A stretch of DNA of 64,000 nt from Treponema sp. Its GTDB lineage: Bacteria > Spirochaetota > Spirochaetia > Treponematales > Treponemataceae. The stretch lies in contig JAFSJX010000022.1 in assembly GCA_017449285.1 (NCBI GenBank), forward strand, positions 1 through 64,000, written 5' to 3'. A model generated the notes under the pieces. The model was not told the DNA's origin and did not search any database. It worked only from the letters and a program-made list of their open reading frames with translations. Shown here piece after piece: positions 20,115 through 29,712 of the stretch; the first letter of the stretch is position 1; each line of letters begins with the position of its first letter. Position numbers and translations under genes: made by a program.

Positions 20115-22340
20115 TTAAAAACGAACTCCGAACTGAATACAGGGAATGGCTTCCACGCTGTCGCCAAATGAAATCGCCCCTATTTTTTGCGGAATAATAT
20201 CGGATTCAAAAGCGCGGTCATTCATACCATCAATATGAAAATCAAACACTGCGCCCGCAAAAATCTGGAAACGATGGCGGGGCTTATACGCAAGCGACAG
20301 CCTGAGCGACGGCACGTAATTGACAAGCGTATCAACTCCCTCATCAAAAATCCAAATGAATTTGAAATATCCTTCCACGTCAAGCATAAGCGGACCAAAC
20401 AAATTCTGCTGAGTTCCCGCCCCGCTGATAAGCATAAGAGAGCGCGTAAATTTATAGGGGTTCGTATTGACCAAACCCGTGGCATACACCATTTGCGTAC
20501 CCACATGGATTCCCGCGCCAAAACTGCCATACGTATTGATATTCACTTCGGGAACAATGCTAAAATCCCATGCATGATTCAAATTGCCCGCCTTGACCAA
20601 GGAAGCGCGTTCCTCACCCTTCACTTTTTCGATGTCTGCGGCAGTCGCATCAAGCAGAACCGTTCCCCCTTTCACTTTGTAGGCAATTCCCCGATGAGAA
20701 CCTATGTACTGTTTTTTCGATTTTCCAAGATACACGCCCGCCGCATCATACTGCTCAATCTGCACGGAAACAGAACTGGGAATAATGCTGTCCCGGCAGA
20801 TGACCACCGTAAAATCCACATTCGCAGGAAATCCAATCGTCACTTCCGTGCCTCTGAGTTGAACTGACGCAATCGGCGCATTTATCGTGCGGTACAAAAT
20901 GCGGCTGTCCTTAAAACGTGCGACAACTTTTCCTTCGGAATCAAACACCGCCGCCTCAAAATTTCCCCTGACCAAAAGTTGCGCGCTTCCCAAATCAGAA
21001 AAAACTTCGTCCTCATCAAAAGCAAGCATCCACGCAAGATAATTTTCGTTCGCGTGCATATCGACAAAGGCTTCCGAAGCAAAATCAATCAGTCCGCCCG
21101 TGTAATTGTTCATCCAGTCGATGATATTTTCTCCGAATGTCTTTTTCTTTTTTTTCTCTTCTTTTTCTTCCTGCGGAGGCTCGGGTTCTTTTTCTTCCGG
21201 CTCTTCTTCTACAGAAACTTCCTGCACTTCGGAGTTTTCCTCACCTTCATCATCGTCTATCGGGAACATCTTTAGAAAAAGCGCGGAAACTTTGTTGTGA
21301 AGTCCAAGGACTTTTCCGTAATATTTTCCTACTGTTGAATAAAACCGCACCAAAAATCGCGTTACCTGAATCGGAATGAACGGACCTATTCTAAACGGCG
21401 TATAATCCCGTTTTAAAAATGACCTATAATATTCATTCATTTTGGGATAGTAATATGTGTCGTATTTTTCTTGCCCTACGTTCCAATAATTGACCAGCGT
21501 TCGTGTCCGTCCGTATTTGTGATACTCCCATTTTTCACGGTTGAGCGGAATCGTCGGAATAATGTCTTCGGCATTGACGATGTTCCAGATAAAATCATAT
21601 TCGGAAGAGTGCGCGTTCTTATCCGTGGTGACATTCGGCGTGGCAAACGTGTACACATACATATCGTTTGTGTCAAACTGCTGATTATGCGAAAGATTTG
21701 CCGCAAGCAGATTGGCAACCGCCGCGCCCCTGCTGTGCCCCGTTATCATAAAATATGCCTGCGATGGCTGAATCTGATGCTTGATGAGGTAGATGTACAA
21801 TGCCGATTCAATTTGCATGGAGACTTTTAGGAATCCTTGGTGCAAAACATCGCCCTCTTTCCTGTCGTTTCCTATGTCAAAGTTTGAAATCCATTCGCTT
21901 GCTTCTGCGGGAGTGCCACGAATCGTCAGGAACACGATGGTTCGCTTGCCGTTTGGAAAAGCGATGTCTTTTTTTGCCAGCGAAAAAGCGCACTGGTCAA
22001 ATCCCCACTGCGGGTCACGGTAATCCAAATCGTAGTGATACTCAATGTCTTCTTCTTTTACGCCCATCAGCGTATAGGTTTTAGTTCGCGCCCACGCATA
22101 ACTGCCATGAATATTCAGATAGGACACTTCCGAAAGCAGACAGGCAATCCGCGCAAGGGAATGATTGTACACGGTGGAAGGATGTCTGCCAAATTCAGTT
22201 TCGTCCCAGTCAATGAATGTGGGAATTGGTTCTGGCTCACAGGTAAAAAGTCCCGACACAGGAAATTCAATCGGCTTTGCAAAAAGCGGAAGAGAACAAA
22301 ATGCAATCAGAATACCGCAGAATGACTTACCGAATTTCAT
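20115..22340 (-). CDS. Class 3 lipase-like domain fused to a charged linker and a C-terminal barrel-like domain
   Basis: Signal peptide, then an alpha/beta-hydrolase of the lipase class 3 type: nucleophile elbow GHSRGAA near residue 200, with VNAEDIIPTIPL supplying the later Asp. A strongly charged segment (EEEPEEKEPEPPQEEKEEKK) near 390-405 links to a C-terminal half with transmembrane-strand-like repeats ending in IQFGVRF, suggesting an outer-membrane anchor. It may hydrolyse host or envelope lipids at the cell surface. It lies between htrA (15 nt) and earP (1 nt) in one operon. The fusion is unusual; the substrate is unknown. Confidence 0.75.
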   Translation of the reverse strand: MKFGKSFCGILIAFCSLPLFAKPIEFPVSGLFTCEPEPIPTFIDWDETEFGRHPSTVYNHSLARIACLLSEVSYLNIHGSYAWARTKTYTLMGVKEEDIEYHYDLDYRDPQWGFDQCAFSLAKKDIAFPNGKRTIVFLTIRGTPAEASEWISNFDIGNDRKEGDVLHQGFLKVSMQIESALYIYLIKHQIQPSQAYFMITGHSRGAAVANLLAANLSHNQQFDTNDMYVYTFATPNVTTDKNAHSSEYDFIWNIVNAEDIIPTIPLNREKWEYHKYGRTRTLVNYWNVGQEKYDTYYYPKMNEYYRSFLKRDYTPFRIGPFIPIQVTRFLVRFYSTVGKYYGKVLGLHNKVSALFLKMFPIDDDEGEENSEVQEVSVEEEPEEKEPEPPQEEKEEKKKKKTFGENIIDWMNNYTGGLIDFASEAFVDMHANENYLAWMLAFDEDEVFSDLGSAQLLVRGNFEAAVFDSEGKVVARFKDSRILYRTINAPIASVQLRGTEVTIGFPANVDFTVVICRDSIIPSSVSVQIEQYDAAGVYLGKSKKQYIGSHRGIAYKVKGGTVLLDATAADIEKVKGEERASLVKAGNLNHAWDFSIVPEVNINTYGSFGAGIHVGTQMVYATGLVNTNPYKFTRSLMLISGAGTQQNLFGPLMLDVEGYFKFIWIFDEGVDTLVNYVPSLRLSLAYKPRHRFQIFAGAVFDFHIDGMNDRAFESDIIPQKIGAISFGDSVEAIPCIQFGVRF

Positions 22341-22355
22341 GCCGAATACGATTTC

Positions 22356-23612
22356 CTATAACGTGGTTGTTTCCGCGCCATCAAGGACGACTTTAAGTTT
22401 CTGTGATTTTCCGTCGCGCCAGACTGTAACCGTTACTGTGTCGCCGGGGCGTTTGCTTTCCAGCGCGCTCGTATAGTCAGCGTACGTGCGAATCGTGATG
22501 TTGTCGATGCCAGTGATGATGTCGCCGCCAAGGTAGATTGTGCTTGGATTCCAGCGGCTGCCGTACTGAACAGCCTTTGTTCCGCCTCGGATGCCGCCTT
22601 TTTCTGCGCCGCTTCCTTTTTTGACCGAACTAACCAAAATTCCCGTGCTGATTTCAAGACCCGCATACTGGGCGATGGAACTGGTCATCTGGACGGGCGT
22701 AATCTCAATGATGCCGCGATTCACTTTGCCAAACTGAAGCAAATCATTCACCACGCGGCGGGCAGTCGTTACGGGAACGGCAAATCCCACGCCAGCAGAA
22801 CTTCCAGAACTGGACATAATCATCGTGTTGATGCCGACCATTTTGCCGTTCGTGTCAAGCAGAGGTCCGCCGGAATTTCCGGGATTGATTGCCGCATCCG
22901 TCTGAATCATGTTGCGGATAATCACGTTCTTGCTTTCCTGAATCGGTCTGCCCAAGCCGCTGATGATTCCTGTAGTCATCGTGCGTTCCAAAGCAAACGG
23001 GTTTCCAATTGCAATTACTTTTTGCCCCACCTTGAGTTTTTCGCTGTCTCCAAAGTCAATTGTTTTGAGCGCGACATTTGCGGGCGGGTCAAATTTCAGC
23101 ACGGCGATGTCACTTTCCACGTCCTGCCCAATGATTCTTCCTTCGTAAGTCGTGCCGTCGGCAAGGGAGATGCTGATTCTGCTTGCATTTGAGATGACAT
23201 GGACATTGGTGACCACATAGCCGCGTTTGTCGATGATTGAGCCGCTTCCCGATCCGCCGTCCTGCACGATTGGCTCCAAAAACCAGTTTACGCCCATCAC
23301 CTGCGTGGTAATGTTGACGACGGCTTCATTGCATTTTTCGTAGACAAAAATATTCTGCTGCTCGTCCTGCGTGTATGCCACATCGGAACTTGTTTTTGCT
23401 GAGGCGGGAATAGTTACCGAAGAATCAAGTGAATCAGCTGCGTCCGTTTCAGCAACGGAATCCGCATTTTCACCGTTGGCAACCGTCTGCGCTGAGTGTG
23501 AGACAGAAGTATTGCGGTGAGTAAAAAAAATAACCGCTGTAGCCGCACCTGCTCCCAGAAGAATTCCAAAAAGCATGGTGCGGAAAAGCTGATGTTTCGT
23601 GTATAACTTCAT
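22356..23612 (-). CDS. htrA: HtrA/DegP-type periplasmic serine protease
   Basis: An N-terminal membrane anchor (residues 12-30) and a Ser/Asp/Ala-rich linker precede an S1C trypsin-like domain with His138 (TNVHV), Asp168 (ESDIAVL) and Ser247 (GNSGGP), then one PDZ domain that ends the protein. It degrades or refolds damaged envelope proteins. Follows pfp by 22 nt in the same direction and sits upstream of the lipase. All catalytic residues are intact. Confidence 0.93.
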   Translation of the reverse strand: MKLYTKHQLFRTMLFGILLGAGAATAVIFFTHRNTSVSHSAQTVANGENADSVAETDAADSLDSSVTIPASAKTSSDVAYTQDEQQNIFVYEKCNEAVVNITTQVMGVNWFLEPIVQDGGSGSGSIIDKRGYVVTNVHVISNASRISISLADGTTYEGRIIGQDVESDIAVLKFDPPANVALKTIDFGDSEKLKVGQKVIAIGNPFALERTMTTGIISGLGRPIQESKNVIIRNMIQTDAAINPGNSGGPLLDTNGKMVGINTMIMSSSGSSAGVGFAVPVTTARRVVNDLLQFGKVNRGIIEITPVQMTSSIAQYAGLEISTGILVSSVKKGSGAEKGGIRGGTKAVQYGSRWNPSTIYLGGDIITGIDNITIRTYADYTSALESKRPGDTVTVTVWRDGKSQKLKVVLDGAETTTL

Positions 23613-23634
23613 ATCAGCCTACAGCGTAACGATT

Positions 23635-25296
23635 TTACGCCTGTTTTTCAAGACGCAAGGTTTCGGTGATGCGGTTGCAGCACTCGTCGGGCCCAAAATA
23701 CTGAATCGGACCGGGGCAGACGTAAGAAGTCTTTATTGCCCATTCATCGCGGTTTTTCGCCAGTTCTGCAAACGGTTTTCCGTTCAAATCGACCAGCGAT
23801 TTTGCGATGACCGGCTTCCATACGCCCTTGCGCAATTCCACGTTCATCATAACGGTGAGCGGAACGCCTCCTGCAGTCCATTCTGCGACGGGCTTTGAAA
23901 GATTTCTCACATTTGCGATGTAGCCTGTCTGTCCGTTTGCAATCAGCATGAATGCCGTCTTTCCCAGCGCGTAGCAGTAGTTTGCGTCGAAATTTGACGG
24001 GAATACCGAGCGTCCCTCGTAGCCGTAGAACTGTGCCAGCGGAGAGAACGTACCCTTGTATTTTCCTGCTTCCGCAAGTTTTGCCAGACGCTCCTTAATC
24101 ATCGAAATAAAGAGTTTGTCCGTCTCAATCTGTGAGACCATGATATTTCCGTGTGGGTCGCGCAACCCAAGGAACTGGTCGGCGATTGCGGCGGGAAGCA
24201 AATCGAGCGTAGCGTAGGCTTCTTTGGATATTTTGCCGTTCAGCCACTTTTTCTTTGCGTCCAGCGTGGTAAGCGTGGTGTAGACTTTCTCATACTCCAC
24301 CCAGTTTTTATTCAGCTCGGAAATTAGGTTGACCGTCTCCGGGATGAACTCAACGATGCCTTCTGGAATCAAGATGACACCGAAATCTTCGCCGTTTGCG
24401 GAGCGTTTTACGATAACGTCACAGATATTGTCCAAAATCTGTGTGAGCGACATCTTCTTTTCTGCGATTTCCTCGCCAATCAGCGTTACGTTCGGGTGAC
24501 ACTGCAACGCGACTTCCAGCGTAACGTGACTTGCGGAACGACCCATCAGTTTGACGATGTTCCAGTATTTTTTTGCGGAATCCGTGTCGCGCTCCAGACT
24601 TCCAACCAAACCTGAATACACTTTTGTCGCCGTGTCAAAACCAAAACTCGTCTCAATGTATTCATTCTTCAAGTCGCCGTCAATTGTCTTGGGAACACCA
24701 ATCACCTGCACGGGAACGTTCCTCTGCTTAAAACATTCTGCCAAGAACGCCGCGTTGGTATTGCTGTCGTCACCGCCAACGATAACAAGCGCGTCCAGTT
24801 TTAAGTCCTGCACGTTTTTGATTGCGGCGTTCACCTGTTCGTCCGTCTCAATCTTAGTGCGTCCGCTTCCGATGATGTCAAATCCGCCCGTGTTGCGGTA
24901 GGCATTGATTTTTTCGTCCGTCAGAATCTCGTAGTCACATTTGACCAAGCCGCCCGGTCCCAGATGGAACCCCAACAGTTCCGAATCCTTGTTCGCCGCT
25001 TTAAGCCCGTCGTACAAACCTGAAATAACGTTGTGTCCGCCTGGAGCCTGTCCGCCACTCAGCAGCACACCAACCCGACGTTTTTTGTTCGCATCGGTAT
25101 TCGTGCCAGCCTTAAAGGTGACAATCGGCATTCCGTAGGTCTTCGGATATGCGTTCTTGATTTTGTCAGCGTCTTTTTCGGGAACGACGGTCTGACCCAA
25201 CTCTAGCTGAATTTTTGTCGCATCCTGCTTGAGAACGACCGGCAAATCCGGCTGAAATTTGTATCTTGCGCTTTGCAATACTGAAATAGTACTCAT
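23635..25296 (-). CDS. pfp: Pyrophosphate-dependent 6-phosphofructokinase, long form
   Basis: It interconverts fructose 6-phosphate and fructose 1,6-bisphosphate using pyrophosphate rather than ATP. The phosphoryl-donor loop is LSGGQAPGGHN, the GGDD motif (IVGGDDSNTNAAF) replaces the GGDG of ATP enzymes, and the active-site PKTIDGD and MGRSASHVTLE motifs are intact. At 553 residues it belongs to the long PPi-PFK group found in spirochaetes and plants. It heads the pfp-htrA-lipase-earP operon. No Shine-Dalgarno is present and a -10 ends 6 nt before the ATG, predicting a leaderless mRNA. Confidence 0.93.
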   Translation of the reverse strand: MSTISVLQSARYKFQPDLPVVLKQDATKIQLELGQTVVPEKDADKIKNAYPKTYGMPIVTFKAGTNTDANKKRRVGVLLSGGQAPGGHNVISGLYDGLKAANKDSELLGFHLGPGGLVKCDYEILTDEKINAYRNTGGFDIIGSGRTKIETDEQVNAAIKNVQDLKLDALVIVGGDDSNTNAAFLAECFKQRNVPVQVIGVPKTIDGDLKNEYIETSFGFDTATKVYSGLVGSLERDTDSAKKYWNIVKLMGRSASHVTLEVALQCHPNVTLIGEEIAEKKMSLTQILDNICDVIVKRSANGEDFGVILIPEGIVEFIPETVNLISELNKNWVEYEKVYTTLTTLDAKKKWLNGKISKEAYATLDLLPAAIADQFLGLRDPHGNIMVSQIETDKLFISMIKERLAKLAEAGKYKGTFSPLAQFYGYEGRSVFPSNFDANYCYALGKTAFMLIANGQTGYIANVRNLSKPVAEWTAGGVPLTVMMNVELRKGVWKPVIAKSLVDLNGKPFAELAKNRDEWAIKTSYVCPGPIQYFGPDECCNRITETLRLEKQA

Positions 25297-25302
25297 GCTT
25301 CT

Positions 25303-25331
25303 ATTGTAAACGCATTCCGCTAATTTTTAAA
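25303..25331 (-). promoter_or_regulatory. pfp promoter (leaderless architecture)
   Basis: Minus strand TTTAAA (25331-25326), 17-nt spacer, TACAAT (25308-25303), then 6 nt to ATG 25296. Confidence 0.55.
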
Positions 25332-25396
25332 GTGTTTTATACGGAAAATCCGCAGATTTATAAAGATAAATTTTTATCATTTTCCAAAGTTTTCTC

Positions 25397-25425
25397 TTGC
25401 ACAAAGAGCGTATTTCTGTCATACT
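25397..25425 (+). promoter_or_regulatory. rpsU promoter
   Basis: TTGCAC, 17-nt spacer, CATACT; the untranslated leader of about 40 nt contains GAGGAGGTG before the rpsU start. Confidence 0.55.
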
Positions 25426-25470
25426 TAATTCCACTTACGGAACTACCGAAGACGAGGAGGTGAATTACAA

Positions 25471-25683
25471 ATGGCAAGCATTATCGTTGATGAGAACGAG
25501 AACCTCGAAAAAGCAATCAAACGCTTTAAGCGCATGGTTGAAAAAGAAGGTATTATCCGTGAATACAAAAAGCGCGAGTATTATGAGAAGCCCTCAACAA
25601 TCTTGAACCGCAAGAACAAGACGTTGCAGCGCAAACTGATGAAGAAAAACCGCAAGTCACATGATGGCCGTTCTGCATACTAA
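25471..25683 (+). CDS. rpsU: Ribosomal protein bS21
   Basis: A 70-residue basic protein with the bS21 pattern ([19 protein letters not shown]..., [13 protein letters not shown], ...RKNKTLQRK). Part of the 30S subunit platform, involved in initiation. Strong ribosome-binding site (GAGGAGG), own promoter and a downstream hairpin. The last 23 nt overlap the frame of the next gene. Confidence 0.97.
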   Translation: MASIIVDENENLEKAIKRFKRMVEKEGIIREYKKREYYEKPSTILNRKNKTLQRKLMKKNRKSHDGRSAY

Positions 25684-26623
25684 GCGCACAAAAACCTCTG
25701 GCACTGGTCAGGGGTTTTATTTTGCCCGCACAGTTTTATTGTCAGTCATTTTAGTCCTCTTCTTTTCGTGCGCATCAACCCGCCGCGCGCCCTACACTTA
25801 TTTTGCCGAAGAAGAATCCGTCTACATTCCCGCGCAATTTGACTGGAAACCCGTATTCGATGGCGCGGATTATTTTTGCTATGAGAACAAATCTTTTCCC
25901 ATGCGCTACCACTGCGTCAGAATCGACCTGACCACACCAAACTTACAGATTCTTTCGTTTCCCGCCGAAGATTCCGACTACAAAAAAGAAGACGGCAAGC
26001 GGTCAAAATTTTTTATCGGAAAAAGAACCGGCTCGTTCGCACGAAAATCGGGCGCGGACATTGCCATCAATTCATCACCCTTCGCGGGGAAAAATGGCAA
26101 GTGGGATTTGTACGCGCACGTCACACGGACACGGCAAATCGTAGGCGTTCATATCCTTGACAAAAAAGAATTCTCCCCGCCACTCAAACAATTCTGTGCG
26201 TTGCTCTTCAAAAAAGACGGCGACGGCTGGAAAGCAACCATCATCGACAGCCAGACTCCCGAAACCGTGGCAGATTCCGACTATGCGTTCGGCGGATTCT
26301 GGACGATTCTGCGCGATGAACAAAAAATTCCGTTCAAAGTGGAGACACATGATTCCCGCACGGGGGCAGGACTTTCCAAGGACGGAACGATGCTGTATCT
26401 GCTGATTGTGGAAGGCGAAAAAGTCAGCATGAGCGAAGGACTTTCCTACCCCGAATGTGCCGATGTTTTTCTTGCGATGGGAGCAGATGACGCGATGCAA
26501 TTTGACGGAGGCGGCTCGTCCAGCCTGTTCATCAGCGGAAAAAATATGCTCTCCTACCCCAGCATCCGTGTCAACGCCGCAAGCATCGGGTTTTCGTTCA
26601 CCAAAACCGCCGCACAGGAATAA
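25661..26623 (+). CDS. NAGPA-domain (phosphodiester glycosidase) lipoprotein
   Basis: A 320-residue predicted lipoprotein: basic n-region (HTKRTK), hydrophobic core [11 protein letters not shown] and lipobox FFSC, then a phosphodiester glycosidase (NAGPA) domain with the family's DIAINSSPF start, TGAGLSKDG and [17 protein letters not shown] motifs. Relatives cleave N-acetylglucosamine or other sugar phosphodiesters. The start is uncertain: ATGATG at 25661/25664 lies within rpsU with no ribosome-binding site, giving an unusually long n-region that includes the rpsU hairpin. A non-ATG start further in would truncate the signal peptide. Confidence 0.8.
   Translation: MMAVLHTKRTKTSGTGQGFYFARTVLLSVILVLFFSCASTRRAPYTYFAEEESVYIPAQFDWKPVFDGADYFCYENKSFPMRYHCVRIDLTTPNLQILSFPAEDSDYKKEDGKRSKFFIGKRTGSFARKSGADIAINSSPFAGKNGKWDLYAHVTRTRQIVGVHILDKKEFSPPLKQFCALLFKKDGDGWKATIIDSQTPETVADSDYAFGGFWTILRDEQKIPFKVETHDSRTGAGLSKDGTMLYLLIVEGEKVSMSEGLSYPECADVFLAMGADDAMQFDGGGSSSLFISGKNMLSYPSIRVNAASIGFSFTKTAAQE
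25691..25724 (+). terminator. Hairpin after rpsU, inside the 5' part of the next reading frame
   Basis: AAAACCTCTG pairs with CAGGGGTTTT (one G-T) around an 8-nt loop, followed by ATTTTG. It is 7 nt past the rpsU stop, the usual position of a terminator, yet the NAGPA-domain frame reads through it. Confidence 0.6.
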
Positions 26624-26641
26624 ACCGATTTTCCGCTCATC

Positions 26642-26670
26642 TTGACACCCAGCCAGTAGAATTATATTCT
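26642..26670 (+). promoter_or_regulatory. thrS promoter
   Basis: TTGACA, exactly 17 nt, TATTCT, about 24 nt upstream of the probable leader; AGGAC precedes the start codon. Confidence 0.65.
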
Positions 26671-26700
26671 ATATAGACTATCATAATTCAGGACAAAAAA

Positions 26701-28458
26701 ATGGCAGTTGACGAACAGTTACAGAAAATGCGCCACTCTTGCGCTCACGTTATGGCAGAAGCGATTCTGCATCTTTTCCCGGGAACGAAATTTGCGATAG
26801 GCCCTGCGATTGACAATGGATTTTACTACGATTTTGATTTTCCCGCTGACCACAAGGCGACAGAGGCGGACTTCCCCGCGATTGAAAAGGAAATGCGCAA
26901 GATTCTCGCAGGCGGAGCAGAATTCGTGCGCAAGGAAGTAAGCAAGGACGATGCGTTGAAGCAGTTTGCCGACCAGCCGTACAAAGTTGAGTTGATAAAC
27001 GACCTTCCCGCAGGCGAAGTGATTTCCACCTATACGCAGGAAGATTTTACCGATTTGTGCCGTGGCCCGCATGTTGCGACGACCAAAGAAATCAATGCGC
27101 AGTCGTTCAAACTGATGAGCATTGCGGGCGCATACTGGCGCGGGGATTCAAACCGACCGATGCTTACGCGCATCTACGCAGTTGCGTTTGCAAAGCCGAA
27201 TGATTTGAAGGACTACCTGCACATGCTCGAAGAAGCCGAAAAGCGTGACCACAGAAAACTTGGCGTGCAGATGGATTTGTTCCATTTGGACAGCGAAGAC
27301 CCCGGTCAGATTTTCTGGCATCCGAACGGCTGGCAGCTCTACGTGACTTTGCAGGACTACATGCGCCAGAAAGTAATCGCAGACGGCTACAAGGAAGTGA
27401 ACACTCCCGCAATCATGCCGCGAAGCCTTTGGGAACGCTCTGGACACTGGGGACACTACCAGCAGAATATGTTCATCACCGAAAGCGAAAAGCGCATTTT
27501 TGCCGTAAAGCCGATGAACTGTCCCGGCGCACTGGAAATCTTCAAGAGCCGTCTGCGCTCGTACAAGGATTTACCCCTGCGCCTCGCGGAATTCGGTCAT
27601 TGTGTGCGTAACGAGCCGAGCGGAACCTTGCATGGCATTATGCGCGTGCGTGGCTTTGTCCAGGACGACGCTCACATCATCTGTACCGAAGAGCAGATTG
27701 AAGCGGAAGTGGCAAAATTCTGCCGCCTCCTGCTTGACGTATACAAGGATTTTGGCTTTGACAAAAATGTTACCGTAAAACTTTCCACAATGCCCGAAGA
27801 CCATGTTGGCGACGAAAAAACATGGCAGCACGCGGAGGCGGCTCTGGGCGCAGCGTGTAAGTCTGCCGGTCTTGACTATGAGATTCAGCCGGGAGAAGGC
27901 GCGTTCTACGGACCAAAACTGGAATTCAAACTGTACGACACGCTTGGTCGCGAATGGCAGTGCGGCACGATTCAGCTGGACTACCAGCTTCCGAGTGCGG
28001 AACGCCTTGACGCAACCTACATCGGAGCGGACAACCAAAAGCATCACCCAGTCATGCTACACCGCGCGGTACTTGGCTCACTCGAACGCTTCATGGGCAT
28101 CTTGATTGAAAACTTTGCCGGAGCGATGCCCGCATGGTTTGCCTTTGAGCAGGTCGCGGTTGTTCCCGTTGGAAATGACTTCAACGGCTATGCGGAAAAA
28201 GTCGCGGACGAACTGAAAGCCGCAGGAATCCGTGCCAACGCCTATCTTGACGACAGCAACATGAAGAGCAAAATCAAGGTGATTACGAGCGAGCACAAGA
28301 CACCGTATATTCTTGTGGTTGGTGCAAAGGAGCAGGAAGAAAACGCAGTATGCGTCCGCTTCCGTGCCGACAGCGGAAAACAACAGCAGACTATGCCTCT
28401 TTCTGCATTCAAGGCATATATCAGCGAAAAAACGGCGAACCGCGCTTTGGATTTATAA
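26701..28458 (+). CDS. thrS: Threonyl-tRNA synthetase lacking the TGS domain
   Basis: It charges tRNA-Thr. The protein begins directly at the editing domain ([36 protein letters not shown]), so the ~60-residue TGS domain of most bacterial enzymes is absent, as in other short-form ThrRS. Class II motif 2 ([19 protein letters not shown]) and zinc-site residues ([16 protein letters not shown]) are intact, and the anticodon-binding domain ends the 585-residue chain. The next gene starts directly after its stop. Confidence 0.95.
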   Translation: MAVDEQLQKMRHSCAHVMAEAILHLFPGTKFAIGPAIDNGFYYDFDFPADHKATEADFPAIEKEMRKILAGGAEFVRKEVSKDDALKQFADQPYKVELINDLPAGEVISTYTQEDFTDLCRGPHVATTKEINAQSFKLMSIAGAYWRGDSNRPMLTRIYAVAFAKPNDLKDYLHMLEEAEKRDHRKLGVQMDLFHLDSEDPGQIFWHPNGWQLYVTLQDYMRQKVIADGYKEVNTPAIMPRSLWERSGHWGHYQQNMFITESEKRIFAVKPMNCPGALEIFKSRLRSYKDLPLRLAEFGHCVRNEPSGTLHGIMRVRGFVQDDAHIICTEEQIEAEVAKFCRLLLDVYKDFGFDKNVTVKLSTMPEDHVGDEKTWQHAEAALGAACKSAGLDYEIQPGEGAFYGPKLEFKLYDTLGREWQCGTIQLDYQLPSAERLDATYIGADNQKHHPVMLHRAVLGSLERFMGILIENFAGAMPAWFAFEQVAVVPVGNDFNGYAEKVADELKAAGIRANAYLDDSNMKSKIKVITSEHKTPYILVVGAKEQEENAVCVRFRADSGKQQQTMPLSAFKAYISEKTANRALDL

Positions 28459-29514
28459 TTGTCACCTTACACGGCGGCCATTATCGGCACTGGAAGAATT
28501 GGATTTTCGCTGGGATTCGACAAAAAACGCGAGCAGCCCGCCTCTCACACGATGGCACTGCTTGCGAACAAGAAAATCCGTCTTGTGGCGGGCGCAGACA
28601 CCGACTCTGAACGGCTGTTGCGCTGGCAAAAATACGTGCGCGGCTCACTTGCGTTTTCCACAAGCGATGCGCTGTACGCCGCCATTGCAGATGGTTCGCT
28701 CCAAAAGCCCGACATCATCACCGTGGCGGTAAACGAGGACGCGCACCTTGCAGAATGCATCAAGGCGATTGAAACAAAGCCGCGTCTGGTTATCCTTGAA
28801 AAGCCCGTCGCGCTGAACACCGAAGAAGCGCAGAAAATCAAATTGCACGCAGAAAAAAATTGCGTTCCCGTTATGGTGAACCACGAACGGCGTTTTGCTT
28901 GTGATTACCGTGCCGCAAAAGAATTCATGCACAAAATCGGCGACTTGCAGTTTGTTCGGGCGGATTTGTTCTCAGGGCTTCGCGTCTACAGCAAAGAAAA
29001 AGAATCTTCGGGAGAATACAGTCTGCTCCACGACGGAACGCATTTGGTGGACATCGTGCAGTTTTTGCTCCGCGATTTTTGCCCGCCGAACGCAGACAGA
29101 ACCCAGCCGCTTCTTCTCGCGCCAAACGTAAGCGGTATTTTTAAGGACGAAAAAGGCGACGTGCGAAATTTTTCTGCCCGCTACGAAACTTCTTCCTGCC
29201 CCGAAGTGACGATTACGATGAGCGGACGGAGCAAATTCTTTTCGTTTGCGGTGGATATTCTTGGAACGACTGGAAGAATCTGCATCGGAAACGGATTTGC
29301 CAAATTCTACACGCGGCAAGAAAGCAAACTGTACACAGGATTTTATTCGCTGATGAAAGAAAAATCGGTTAAGTTGCCCAAAAAAACGGGCTACTTTGCG
29401 AATATGGTTCAAAATGCGGTCGATTTTTTGGACGGAAAAGCAGATTTGGAAAGCCCGTTGGACGATGCGATTGCGGATTTGCGCGTTCTGGAAGCGATAA
29501 AGAACTATTTTTGA
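28459..29514 (+). CDS. Gfo/Idh/MocA-family oxidoreductase
   Basis: An N-terminal Rossmann fold (AAIIGTGRIGF) and the family's EKPVALNTEEAQ motif with the active-site lysine, followed by the substrate domain with MVNHERRF and YSLLHDGTHLVDIVQ. These enzymes oxidise or reduce sugars and cyclitols with NAD(P). The TTG start touches the thrS stop, so translation is likely coupled. The substrate cannot be read from sequence. A hairpin repeat lies downstream. Confidence 0.85.
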   Translation: MSPYTAAIIGTGRIGFSLGFDKKREQPASHTMALLANKKIRLVAGADTDSERLLRWQKYVRGSLAFSTSDALYAAIADGSLQKPDIITVAVNEDAHLAECIKAIETKPRLVILEKPVALNTEEAQKIKLHAEKNCVPVMVNHERRFACDYRAAKEFMHKIGDLQFVRADLFSGLRVYSKEKESSGEYSLLHDGTHLVDIVQFLLRDFCPPNADRTQPLLLAPNVSGIFKDEKGDVRNFSARYETSSCPEVTITMSGRSKFFSFAVDILGTTGRICIGNGFAKFYTRQESKLYTGFYSLMKEKSVKLPKKTGYFANMVQNAVDFLDGKADLESPLDDAIADLRVLEAIKNYF

Positions 29515-29602
29515 CTGCAACAAATGCGCAAGGATATGGAGCCCCGCAGTTGCCGCGATGGTTGAGCGCAGCGAAATCTGAGCGGCAATGAGCGTGAGCG
29601 AA

Positions 29603-29639
29603 GGGCGGAACATCCGACCGCCGCAAGGCGGATGCGCCC
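29603..29639 (+). repeat. GC-rich hairpin with GCAA tetraloop, part of a dispersed-looking intergenic repeat
   Basis: GGGCG/CGCCC, CAT/ATG and CCGCC-GCAA-GGCGG form one long imperfect stem. The upstream bases (from about 29,550) contain GAGCGCAGCGAA / GAGCGTGAGCGAA-type phrases often seen in dispersed bacterial repeats. It fills the gap before mrp and may also end the thrS/oxidoreductase transcript. Confidence 0.5.
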
Positions 29640-29712
29640 AAAAATACTTTTCGATGATTAAAAATTTGACTTCCCGCGATTTATTCAGTATCTTTAAAGA
29701 AACGAGGTAGAT

